Assembly (NCBI GenBank): GCA_947653505.1
Contig: CANTHI010000109.1
Coordinates: forward strand, 1 to 9,294
Direction: 5' to 3'
DNA length: 9,294 nucleotides
Source: an uncultured Eubacterium sp.
GTDB taxonomy: Bacteria; Bacillota_A; Clostridia; Lachnospirales; Lachnospiraceae
Under the pieces are notes generated by a model that worked only from the letters and a program-made list of their open reading frames with translations, was not told the DNA's origin and ran no database searches. Shown here in pieces: positions 1-6,510 of the stretch. Position 1 is the stretch's first letter. Each line of letters starts with the position of its first letter. The translations under genes were made by a program, and so were the position numbers.

Positions 1-16
1 GTAAAGCTTATGAAAG

Positions 17-96
17 CCAGCCGGATGGGAGGCGGTAATCTGTCTGGCTGAGACGCCGGAGTCCGCATAGCCAACATATGACATTTTATGATTGTA
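17..96 (-). repeat. Left copy of a dispersed repeat family, inverted relative to the right-end array
   Basis: Bases 61-96 match the reverse complement of 9167-9202 at 31 of 36 positions, counted by eye, including the shared block TGACATTTTATG. Bases 21-36 (CCGGATGGGAGGCGGT) match the direct strand of the 37-bp tandem unit (9204-9219) at 14 of 16. The left copy therefore contains pieces of the family in both orientations. Read on the minus strand, a frame from ATG at 84 to the window edge has no stop and begins MSYVGYADS; the right-hand copy begins MSHTGYADT. No Shine-Dalgarno sequence precedes either ATG, so I treat this as a DNA or RNA repeat rather than a gene. The sequence may extend beyond the window start. 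Confidence 0.55.
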
Positions 97-144
97 AATT
101 CATTTTTCTGCTTAAATTAGTGCATATGGGGATATGCATGGCAG

Positions 145-191
145 CAGACAGAAGCTGAACATTTAAATGTTCAGCTTCTGTCTGTTTTTTT
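145..191 (+). terminator. Strong intrinsic terminator with 20-bp perfect arms
   Basis: The arms 145-164 and 165-184 are perfect reverse complements, forming a 40-base palindrome with no built-in loop, so about four central bases must stay unpaired. Seven Ts follow at 185-191. The other strand has no T run, so this acts on + strand transcripts. No complete + strand gene is visible upstream: it either ends a gene off the left edge or a short RNA starting near 120. Confidence 0.8.
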
Positions 192-242
192 GTATCTGCC
201 ATTTCAGAGACAATTCTTACCTGCTGGGAAAAGATAAAGGAG

Positions 243-1307
243 TTGAAAAAGGATAAATATTTCTATACGTGGATGACACGAAGTGTGTGGGGGATGGGGA
301 GCAACGATGTATACAAAATGATGAAATCCGGTGTATTCGCCCCGCTGGACAGTTTTATGGAGCAGGATCAGGAGTGGGATGCCGCGGAATATGTACAGGC
401 TGTGCTTGGAGCAGGTACATTGGACGGGAAGCAGATGGTTATGCCGCTGGACTATTATGCAACGATTGCGGTCGCTTCAAAGGAAGGGATGGAAAAAGCC
501 GGTATAGTATGGGATGGAGGTACGGATGTTCTTACCTTTATGCGGGATGCGGGCAGGCTGTACGGGCAGGCGGATACTGTGCGCGTATTTGCGGATGCCG
601 GCCAGCTCGCAACATTTCCGGAGATGCTGACCGGTCAGTTTCTGGATTATGAGAAAGGGGAAATAGCCGTGGATGCAGGGCGGCTGCGTGAGGGATGTGA
701 AGCGTATAAGCCTATATTTCATGAAGACAACGGCTCTGGAGACTATCCGTCCAGCGGCGATTTTGGCTTTGGTGAACGGATTGGATCAGGCGAAGCGTAT
801 TTTCACATTGCGAATAATTTCAAAACATTTATAGGCGTTTCCGCGGCTATTGCGGCAGATGCGGAACCGGTGTTCTGTCCGTTGACAAATGACAAAGGGG
901 AGTCAATGTCAAAAATATCCCAGTATGCAGGGATCCGCGCGAACAGCGGGAACCAGAAAAATGCCTGGAACATGATAAAGCTTCTGCCCGGTAATGAGGT
1001 GCAGAGTGCCATTGCAGACCGTGGCTTCTACTGTCCGGTACGCAGGTCAGCCTTAGAGGGCGCTGTTGAGAAAGCAGTGGAGGAAGAGACAGCATACGGA
1101 AGCCAGTATGTGGAAATGGGCATTCTGCCGCAAGCGTATATCGATGCGTATAAAAAAGAGCTGATGGATCCACAGAAGTGCTATTATGCAACAGATGTAT
1201 ATATCAGGTTTATGGAAGAAATGACACCGTTTTATGAGGATGCGGCCGGTTATGAGGAGTGTATGAAAAAGTTTGAGGATTATATTAAAGTGTATCTGAC
1301 GGAATAA
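243..1307 (+). CDS. N-terminally truncated ABC sugar-type extracellular solute-binding protein, possible pseudogene
   Basis: The protein resembles the C-terminal three quarters of a family 1 extracellular solute-binding protein, the lipoprotein that captures sugars for an ABC importer. Family-like features are YFYTW at residues 6-10, SGVFAPLDSF at 29-38, DGKQMVMPLDYY at 61-72, and a C-terminal half in the usual order with a terminal helix. Members usually have 420-460 residues, starting with a signal peptide and lipobox cysteine; here 354 residues begin directly at an internal strand, so roughly 90 residues including the export signal are missing. The first possible start is TTG at 243. The AAAGGAG at 236-242 abuts it with no spacer, which is poor. 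The frame is open back to 159 but offers no ATG, GTG or TTG. No promoter is visible between the terminator at 145-191 and the start, and no permease genes follow. I infer a 5'-deleted remnant with an otherwise intact reading frame. If translated, it would stay in the cytoplasm. Confidence 0.6.
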   Translation: MKKDKYFYTWMTRSVWGMGSNDVYKMMKSGVFAPLDSFMEQDQEWDAAEYVQAVLGAGTLDGKQMVMPLDYYATIAVASKEGMEKAGIVWDGGTDVLTFMRDAGRLYGQADTVRVFADAGQLATFPEMLTGQFLDYEKGEIAVDAGRLREGCEAYKPIFHEDNGSGDYPSSGDFGFGERIGSGEAYFHIANNFKTFIGVSAAIAADAEPVFCPLTNDKGESMSKISQYAGIRANSGNQKNAWNMIKLLPGNEVQSAIADRGFYCPVRRSALEGAVEKAVEEETAYGSQYVEMGILPQAYIDAYKKELMDPQKCYYATDVYIRFMEEMTPFYEDAAGYEECMKKFEDYIKVYLTE

Positions 1308-1310
1308 GTT

Positions 1311-1339
1311 CCGTACGGAGATGTTCCGTGCGGTCTTTT
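1311..1339 (+). terminator. Intrinsic terminator after the solute-binding protein frame
   Basis: Arms CCGTACGG (1311-1318) and CCGTGCGG (1326-1333) pair over 8 bp with one G-U wobble around the loop AGATGTT, followed by TCTTTT. It starts 3 bases after the TAA stop. A near copy lies at 4793-4834. Confidence 0.75.
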
Positions 1340-1383
1340 GCGGATTCTGGAACACTTTCTGCCGTTTCTTAATCAGACATTTG

Positions 1384-1412
1384 TTGCGGTCTGCTTTGTT
1401 TTTGTGTATACT
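1384..1412 (+). promoter_or_regulatory. Probable sigma-A promoter for the AAA-ATPase gene
   Basis: A good -10 box TATACT lies at 1407-1412, 35 bases before the start codon. A weak -35 candidate, TTGCGG at 1384-1389, sits 17 bp upstream and matches only the TTG of the consensus. The position just after the previous terminator supports an independent transcript. Confidence 0.4.
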
Positions 1413-1447
1413 GAAATCATACCCGTCCGGAAAGAAAGGAGGCAGTC

Positions 1448-3055
1448 ATGCGAAAGGAATTTAATATTGCAGGTTTATGTATGCCGCACAGGCATTATAT
1501 GGTAAATTTAGACAGCCGTCTGGAGAAAATAAAGAAAATGGCAGATAAAGGAAATTATTTTGTGATCAGCCGTGCGAGGCAGTATGGAAAGACAACAACG
1601 CTGGCTGCGCTGGCAGAATATCTGAAAAAGGAGTATTTCGTAGTGTTTCTGGATTTTCAGACAATCGGCAGTGCAATGTATGAAACGGAAGATGCATTTG
1701 CACGTGCATTTGCATCCTGTTTTCTGGAGGAATTTATGGAAATCACAGAATGGACTGACCGGATGATGGAGCAGATTCACAAGCTTGAAAAATCGCTGGA
1801 GGATCCGGAGCATTATTTTTATCTGATGCAGCTTTTCAGAAATCTGACCGCATTATGCAGGCTGTCCCAAAGACCAGTGATTCTTTTAATCGATGAGATT
1901 GACCATGCGGCTGACCATCAGGTCTTTCTGGATTTTTTATCACAGCTTAGGAATTATTATCTGCAAAGGGAACGGAAAGGAACGGTGACATTTCATTCTG
2001 TAATATTAGCCGGAGTCTGTGATGTGAAAAATCTGAAAGGGAAATTAAGTTCAAAGGAACCACATGGAGGAAACAGCCCGTGGAATATTGCTGTAAATTT
2101 TAATCTGCATATGAGTTTTTCGAAAGACGGGATAGCGGGAATGCTGCAGGAGTATGAAGCAGATATGCATACAGGAATGGAGATCAGCCAGATGGCCGGA
2201 CTTTTGTATGACGACACATCCGGATATCCGTTTCTTGTGAGCCGTTTGTGTAAAATTATGGATGAGGAGCTGCCCGGGACAGCAGATTTTGATTCTATTG
2301 CAAAGGCATGGAGCAGGGAAGGATTTCTGGCGGCAGAAAGAATCCTGATTCTCGAAAAAAACACACTGTTTGATTCCTTAAACCACAAGCTGGAAGAATA
2401 TCCAAAACTGGAATCTGTAATATGTAAAGTATTATTTCAGGGGGAACGGATTTTATATAATCCGGATGTAACAGAGATTGATGTGGCGATGATGTATGGC
2501 TTTGTAAAGCGGGAGAATGCTTCCGCTGTGATTGCAAACAGGATTTTTGAGACACGGTTATATAACCGGTTTCTTTCTTCGGAAGAATGGAAAGAAAGCA
2601 GGATGACACAGGCTTCCTTTTCAGACAAAAATGACTTTGTGACAGGAGGCCATCTGAATATGAGAAGAATACTTGAAAAGTTTGTAGTTCATTATCAGGA
2701 GCTGTATGGGGAACGGGACAATCAGTTTACTGAAGAATATGGAAGAAGATTATTTCTTCTGTATCTGAGGCCAATTATCAATGGAACAGGAAACTATTAT
2801 ATTGAGTCACAGACAAGAGACAGGAAACGTACAGATGTCATTGTGGATTATCGTGGGGAACAGTATATTATTGAGATGAAGATCTGGCACGGAAAAGAAT
2901 ACCATGAAAGAGGAGAGTCACAGCTTGCTGACTATCTGGAGATTTATCGAAAAAAAACCGGATATCTGTTAAGCTTTAACTTTAATAAGAAAAAAGAGAC
3001 AGGGGTGTTTGACAGGGTTATTGGGGATAAGAAGATTGTTGAAGCGATTGTCTGA
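1448..3055 (+). CDS. AAA-family ATPase with C-terminal PD-(D/E)XK nuclease-like domain
   Basis: The N-terminal half is a P-loop ATPase of the AAA-ATPase-like family. The Walker A-like stretch is SRARQYGKTTT (residues 41-51), resembling the family's GRPRRFGKS but with the first glycine replaced by serine. Walker B is VILLIDEID (144-152, D149/E150), and a conserved SGYPFLVSRL segment follows at 258-267. The C-terminal part has the order of a PD-(D/E)XK fold: D463 in TDVIV, E476-x-K478 in IIEMKIW, and Q492 in ESQLADYLEIY. It probably hydrolyses ATP and may cut or bind nucleic acid; no substrate is known to me. The start is well supported by AAAGGAGG at 1435-1442, five bases before ATG. It is transcribed alone, between a terminator and the next promoter. 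The family occurs in several copies in many Lachnospiraceae and Bacteroidetes genomes and has been suspected of selfish or defence roles, but this is unproven. Family confidence is high, function confidence low. Confidence 0.85.
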   Translation: MRKEFNIAGLCMPHRHYMVNLDSRLEKIKKMADKGNYFVISRARQYGKTTTLAALAEYLKKEYFVVFLDFQTIGSAMYETEDAFARAFASCFLEEFMEITEWTDRMMEQIHKLEKSLEDPEHYFYLMQLFRNLTALCRLSQRPVILLIDEIDHAADHQVFLDFLSQLRNYYLQRERKGTVTFHSVILAGVCDVKNLKGKLSSKEPHGGNSPWNIAVNFNLHMSFSKDGIAGMLQEYEADMHTGMEISQMAGLLYDDTSGYPFLVSRLCKIMDEELPGTADFDSIAKAWSREGFLAAERILILEKNTLFDSLNHKLEEYPKLESVICKVLFQGERILYNPDVTEIDVAMMYGFVKRENASAVIANRIFETRLYNRFLSSEEWKESRMTQASFSDKNDFVTGGHLNMRRILEKFVVHYQELYGERDNQFTEEYGRRLFLLYLRPIINGTGNYYIESQTRDRKRTDVIVDYRGEQYIIEMKIWHGKEYHERGESQLADYLEIYRKKTGYLLSFNFNKKKETGVFDRVIGDKKIVEAIV

Positions 3056-3074
3056 TATTCTGGCGAAAAAATAT

Positions 3075-3102
3075 TTGTATATCGGACACAAAATGATATA
3101 AT
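3075..3102 (+). promoter_or_regulatory. Extended -10 promoter for the beta-CASP gene
   Basis: TGATATAAT at 3094-3102 is a perfect -10 hexamer with the TGn extension. The -35 candidate TTGTAT (3075-3080, spacing 16) is weak, as is common with extended -10 promoters. Predicted transcription start is near 3109, giving a leader of about 75 bases. That leader contains a near repeat, GACAGGATTTTT and GTCAGGATTTTC, of unknown meaning. Confidence 0.65.
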
Positions 3103-3184
3103 AAGTGTAAAATAAAACAGACAGGATTTTTGGAAAAGATCTGATCCGTCAGGATTTTCATCATTACAGAGGGGAGATGGTATT

Positions 3185-4786
3185 ATGTTATTAGAATTTC
3201 TGGGAGCGGCACATGAGGTGACTGGAAGCTGTCACTTTATCCAGTCTGCGGGAAAAAATATGCTGGTTGACTGTGGGATGGAGCAGGGGCCTGATTTGTA
3301 TGTGAATCAGGAAATACCAGTCAATGCGGCGGCTATTGCGTATGTGTTTGTCACACATGCCCATATTGACCATTCCGGTCTGCTGCCGCTTTTATACAGC
3401 CGTGGGTTCCGCGGGCAGATTTTTGCCACGAAGGCGACCTGTGAGCTGTGTAACATTATGTTAAAGGACAGTGCGCATATCCAGATGTCTGAGGCGGAAT
3501 GGAAGAACCGCAAAGCAGTCCGTGCGGGCAGTCCGCAGGTGACACCGCTTTACGATATGGACGATGCAATCGGGGTGCTGGAGCATTTTATTCCGTGTGA
3601 ATATGATACGCAGATTGAGGTCAGCGGGGATGTGAAAGTACGTTTTAAGGATGCCGGCCATCTGCTTGGCTCTTCCAGCATCGAGCTGTGGCTGACAGAG
3701 GAGGAGCAGACGAAAAAGCTTGTATTTTCCGGTGATATCGGAACAGGAAACCGTCCGCTGATCCGGAATCCGGAGTATGTGCAGGATGCGGATTATGTCG
3801 TTATGGAATCCACCTATGGGGATAAGCTGCATGCTGCCCCGCCGGATTATGCGGTTACGCTTGCCGAGGTTATAAAAGAAACGTTTATCCGCGGGGGCAA
3901 TGTCGTGATTCCGGCTTTTTCCGTAGGACGTACGCAGGAGCTTTTGTTTTTCATGCGCCGGATTAAATCCGAGCATCTGCTGCCGGGGTTTGAGGATTTT
4001 GAAGTCTATGTGGACAGTCCGCTTTCCGTGGAAGCGACGAATGTATTTCACAAAAACAATGCGGTCTGCTTCAATGACGAAGCAAAGGAGCTGATTGCAT
4101 CCGGTATGAATCCTCTGCGGTTTGAAGGGTTAAAGACTTCCGTAACGAGCGACGAGTCAAAGGCAATTAACTTTATAGAAAAGCCGGTTGTTATTTTATC
4201 TGCATCGGGCATGTGCGAGGCCGGCCGGATCCGGCATCATTTAAAACATAATCTGTGGCGGAAAGACTCCACGATTGTGTTTGTAGGCTTTCAGGTACCA
4301 GGGACGCTTGGCCATCTTTTGTTAAATGGCGCAAAACAGGTGCGTCTGTTTGGTGAGACGGTAGAAGTGAATGCAAAAATCTTAAATCTTCCGGGAATCA
4401 GCGGACATGCGGACAAAGACCAGCTCACGCACTGGGCAGGCGCGTTTGCGGAGAGCGCGCCGCGGTTTTTTATCGTACATGGGGAAGATACGGTTACAGA
4501 TACCTTTGCGGGACATTTACATAGGACGTTCGGATATGACGCGCAGGCGCCATACAGCGGGGATACTTATGATCTTCTGACAGGCGTGCAGATCAAGCAG
4601 GGACAGCGGCAGCGTACATTAAAGCGTGCGAAGGCATCCAGGGCATCTACGAACGTATTTGCAAGGCTGTTGTCGGCTGGAGAGCGTCTGCTTGCGCTGA
4701 TTCACAGGCTGGAAGGCAGACCGAATAAGGAACTGGCAAAACTGGCAGATCAGATTAATTCGCTGTGCGATAAGTGGGGCAGATAG
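3185..4786 (+). CDS. Beta-CASP metallo-beta-lactamase-fold RNase-like hydrolase
   Basis: This is a metallo-hydrolase of the CPSF/Ysh1-like group with an RNA-specificity region. All expected metal motifs are visible: D29 (LVDCG), H58-A-H60-I-D62-H63 (VTHAHIDHSG), H159 (DAGHLLGSS) and D184 (FSGDIG). The beta-CASP insert follows with motif A D277 (YVDSPLS), motif B at H351/H352 (RIRHHL), and motif C H408 (ISGHADKDQL). A final histidine is H432 (FIVHGE). From this set I infer an active zinc-dependent nuclease acting in the cytoplasm on RNA, but the substrate is not predictable. Residues 471-488 form a basic stretch (KQGQRQRTLKRAKASRAS) and the end is helical, which may help bind RNA. Length 533 is normal for the bacterial family and the gene appears intact. 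The start is ATG at 3185, with GGGGAG at 3171-3176. It is a single-gene unit with its own promoter and terminator. It is not RNase J itself, whose C-terminal domain differs. Confidence 0.88.
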   Translation: MLLEFLGAAHEVTGSCHFIQSAGKNMLVDCGMEQGPDLYVNQEIPVNAAAIAYVFVTHAHIDHSGLLPLLYSRGFRGQIFATKATCELCNIMLKDSAHIQMSEAEWKNRKAVRAGSPQVTPLYDMDDAIGVLEHFIPCEYDTQIEVSGDVKVRFKDAGHLLGSSSIELWLTEEEQTKKLVFSGDIGTGNRPLIRNPEYVQDADYVVMESTYGDKLHAAPPDYAVTLAEVIKETFIRGGNVVIPAFSVGRTQELLFFMRRIKSEHLLPGFEDFEVYVDSPLSVEATNVFHKNNAVCFNDEAKELIASGMNPLRFEGLKTSVTSDESKAINFIEKPVVILSASGMCEAGRIRHHLKHNLWRKDSTIVFVGFQVPGTLGHLLLNGAKQVRLFGETVEVNAKILNLPGISGHADKDQLTHWAGAFAESAPRFFIVHGEDTVTDTFAGHLHRTFGYDAQAPYSGDTYDLLTGVQIKQGQRQRTLKRAKASRASTNVFARLLSAGERLLALIHRLEGRPNKELAKLADQINSLCDKWGR

Positions 4787-4792
4787 CAGGAG

Positions 4793-4827
4793 AAAAGACC
4801 GTACGGGGATGTTCCGTGCGGTCTTTT
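4793..4827 (+). terminator. Intrinsic terminator after the beta-CASP gene, near copy of the one at 1311
   Basis: AAAAGACCGTACGG (4793-4806) pairs with CCGTGCGGTCTTTT (4814-4827) over 14 bp with one wobble, loop GGATGTT. The A run on the left arm and T run on the right could allow termination in both directions. The 36 bases 4799-4834 match 1311-1346 at 34 positions. Confidence 0.85.
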
Positions 4828-4831
4828 ACGG

Positions 4832-4998
4832 ATTTACTTACAGTTCCTAAGCTGCGTTAGTTGTTGGATGTGTATTGCCATTACATCCGGAGTATAGTAT
4901 AATCCTGTTCAGAAGACAGAAAATGACAGGCACCGATAGCGCCGCTTCCGAAGAAAAATCAGGCGCAGGTTTATTATATTTATTTACTTATAGTTCCT
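4832..4998 (+). repeat. Pair of 17-bp direct repeats flanking the operon promoter
   Basis: ATTTACTTACAGTTCCT (4832-4848) and ATTTACTTATAGTTCCT (4982-4998) differ at one base and lie exactly 150 bases apart. The promoter at 4875-4903 and most of the leader lie between them. They could be regulator sites or traces of a small duplication or insertion. The coordinates given span both copies and the intervening DNA. Confidence 0.5.
4875..4903 (+). promoter_or_regulatory. Strong sigma-A promoter for the envelope operon
   Basis: TTGCCA (4875-4880) matches the -35 consensus at five of six bases. A 17-bp spacer leads to a perfect TATAAT (4898-4903). The predicted start is near 4910, leaving a leader of about 110 bases before the MBOAT gene, longer than needed for a ribosome binding site. 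Confidence 0.8.
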
Positions 4999-5030
4999 TA
5001 CGACAGAAAGAGGCGCACCATGCTTTTTAA
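4923..5030 (+). CDS. Candidate leader ORF (35 aa) overlapping the MBOAT start
   Basis: ATG at 4923 opens a 35-codon frame (starting MTGTDSAASEEK, ending KEAHHAF) whose TAA at 5028-5030 lies 11 bases inside the MBOAT gene. It fills almost the whole leader. The ribosome binding site is poor (AGAAGACAGAAA), and no family is recognised. A frame this short can stay open by chance, so this is a candidate only. If real, it could couple or attenuate MBOAT translation. Confidence 0.18.
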   Translation: MTGTDSAASEEKSGAGLLYLFTYSSLRQKEAHHAF

Positions 5031-6495
5031 TTCCATTGACTTTTTGCTGTTTTTTCCGGCTGTTACAGCGGTTTTCCTATTTGTTCCAAAAAAATGCAGG
5101 TATCTGTGGCTGCTGGCAGCCAGTTATTATTTTTATATGGGCTGGAATCCGGAATATGCCCTTCTGCTTGCTTTTTCGACACTGGTTACATATGGCAGCA
5201 GCATTTTTATGGAAGCATGCGGGACGCGGCATGTGCTGGCGAAAAAGTGCTGGGCCGCATGCAGTCTGGTCAGCAACCTGGGTCTGCTGGGACTTTTTAA
5301 GTATGCGGATTTTATTCTGGTGAATCTGGAACGGGTTCTGACGCACATTGGAGTAAGGGGGGGGGTGGACCGGAGACTGGATCTTTTGCTTCCGGTCGGG
5401 ATATCCTTTTATATTTTTCAGGCGCTTGGATATACGTTTGATGTATACAAAGGGGAGATCAAAGCAGAAAGAAATATATTCCGGTATGCCCTGTTTGTAT
5501 CGTTTTTTCCGCAGCTTGTCGCAGGCCCGGTTGAACGGTCAAAACATCTGCTTCCTCAGCTCCGGAAAATCAGTGAGATACAGGTCTGGGATTTTGACCG
5601 GATGCGTGATGGATTTTTGCTGATGCTCTGGGGGCTGTTTCAAAAGCTGGTGATCGCGGATCGTGCGGCGCTTTTGGTGGACACGGTCATCTGTCATTAT
5701 GAAAGCTATGGTTTTTTTGAGATTGTGCTGGCGGCTGTGCTGTTTGCGGTTCAGATTTACTGTGATTTTGGGGGATATTCTGATATTGCAAGAGGAGCCG
5801 CGAAGGTGTTTGGGATTTCGCTTATGCAGAATTTCCGGCAGCCTTATCTGGCTGTGGATATCAGGGATTTCTGGAGAAGATGGCACAGGTCGCTGACGTC
5901 GTGGTTTACGGATTACCTTTATATTCCGCTTGGTGGAAACAGATGCGGTATTTTGCGAAAGTATCTGAATATCCTGCTTGTATTTGGAATCAGCGGGCTC
6001 TGGCATGGGGCTTCCTGGAATTTTGTGGCATGGGGGCTTTTGCATGCGGTATATCAGATTGCGGGGGACTGCCGGCATAGAATCATAAAACGTATGGGCT
6101 ATGGGCAGGAACGAATGGGATTGTCATTCAGTGCGCGACTTCGGAAAATGGCCGGTACATTTCTGCTTGTGGATTTCGCATGGATTTTTTTTGCGTCCAA
6201 AAGTCTGCGTCATGCCTGTGGTGTGATCCGCCAGATGTTTACGGTTTTTCAGACAGCTGGTGTTTATGAGACCGGACTGGACCGTGGAAACTGGGCCTGC
6301 CTGTCTGCCGGTATAGCGCTTTTACTTACGGCAGATATCCTGCATGAAAAGCAGATATCAGTAAGCGCTTTTTTAAACAGGCAGGAATGCTGGTTCCGGT
6401 GGACGCTGTATGTGGGACTTGCCGTAAGCGTGGTTTTGTTTGGAATCTATGGTGTGGACTATGATGCGGGTGCGTTTATTTATTTTCAGTTCTGA
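5020..6495 (+). CDS. MBOAT family membrane O-acyltransferase (AlgI/DltB-like)
   Basis: This is a polytopic membrane protein with about a dozen hydrophobic segments. Family hallmarks in order are LLPVGISFYIFQALGYTFDV (residues 123-142), SFFPQLVAGPVERSKHLLPQ (161-180), CDFGGYSDIARG (248-259), NFRQPYLAVDIRDFWRRWHR (271-290) and FGISGLWHGASWNFVAWGLL (322-341). H329 in the LWHGASW motif is the expected catalytic histidine, and H289 lies in the RRWHRS segment. Known relatives take an acyl group from a cytoplasmic donor and pass it across the membrane for O-acylation of alginate, teichoic acid, peptidoglycan or exopolysaccharide. Length 491 is typical. The start is ATG at 5020, with AAGAGG six bases upstream. 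The SGNH partner follows within 15 bases and a D,D-carboxypeptidase comes next, so it is inferred to modify a wall or surface polymer. The acyl group and polymer are unknown. Codons 113-116 contain a run of nine Gs in a poorly conserved loop. Confidence 0.9.
   Translation: MLFNSIDFLLFFPAVTAVFLFVPKKCRYLWLLAASYYFYMGWNPEYALLLAFSTLVTYGSSIFMEACGTRHVLAKKCWAACSLVSNLGLLGLFKYADFILVNLERVLTHIGVRGGVDRRLDLLLPVGISFYIFQALGYTFDVYKGEIKAERNIFRYALFVSFFPQLVAGPVERSKHLLPQLRKISEIQVWDFDRMRDGFLLMLWGLFQKLVIADRAALLVDTVICHYESYGFFEIVLAAVLFAVQIYCDFGGYSDIARGAAKVFGISLMQNFRQPYLAVDIRDFWRRWHRSLTSWFTDYLYIPLGGNRCGILRKYLNILLVFGISGLWHGASWNFVAWGLLHAVYQIAGDCRHRIIKRMGYGQERMGLSFSARLRKMAGTFLLVDFAWIFFASKSLRHACGVIRQMFTVFQTAGVYETGLDRGNWACLSAGIALLLTADILHEKQISVSAFLNRQECWFRWTLYVGLAVSVVLFGIYGVDYDAGAFIYFQF
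5357..5365 (+). repeat. Poly-G tract (G9) inside the MBOAT coding sequence
   Basis: Nine consecutive Gs encode part of R-G-G-V (residues 113-116), between the early membrane segments and the conserved LLPVGISF motif. Gain of one G would bring a TGA at 5439-5441 into frame. Loss of one G would stop translation at 5621-5623. Either change removes the catalytic histidine. Confidence 0.9.
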
Positions 6496-6497
6496 CA

Positions 6498-6503
6498 GGT
6501 GGG
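6498..6503 (+). promoter_or_regulatory. Ribosome binding site that decides the SGNH start
   Basis: AGGTGG lies seven bases before ATG 6511. The alternative GTG at 6499, in the same frame, has no Shine-Dalgarno sequence and overlaps this site, so ATG 6511 is preferred. Confidence 0.6.
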
Positions 6504-6510
6504 ATATGGC

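Noticed and set aside
1..51. C-terminus of a + strand gene from upstream (frames stopping at 36-38 or 49-51)
   Set aside because: Too short to recognise any family; the terminator at 145-191 would fit, but nothing else supports it.
1..84. Start of a minus-strand gene (28 open codons to the edge)
   Set aside because: No ribosome binding site before ATG 84, and its start is shared with a repeat copy at the other end; better listed as part of the repeat.
3461..4051. Long minus-strand open frame (196 codons) opposite the beta-CASP gene
   Set aside because: It lies wholly within a gene with complete catalytic motifs, has no recognisable domain, and is explained by codon bias of the + strand gene.
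4910..5019. Riboswitch (c-di-GMP or other) in the MBOAT leader
   Set aside because: No conserved aptamer core could be recognised by eye.
5539..6078. Minus-strand open frame (179 codons) opposite the MBOAT gene
   Set aside because: Low-complexity basic composition rich in P, R, K and H, no domain, fully inside a confident gene.
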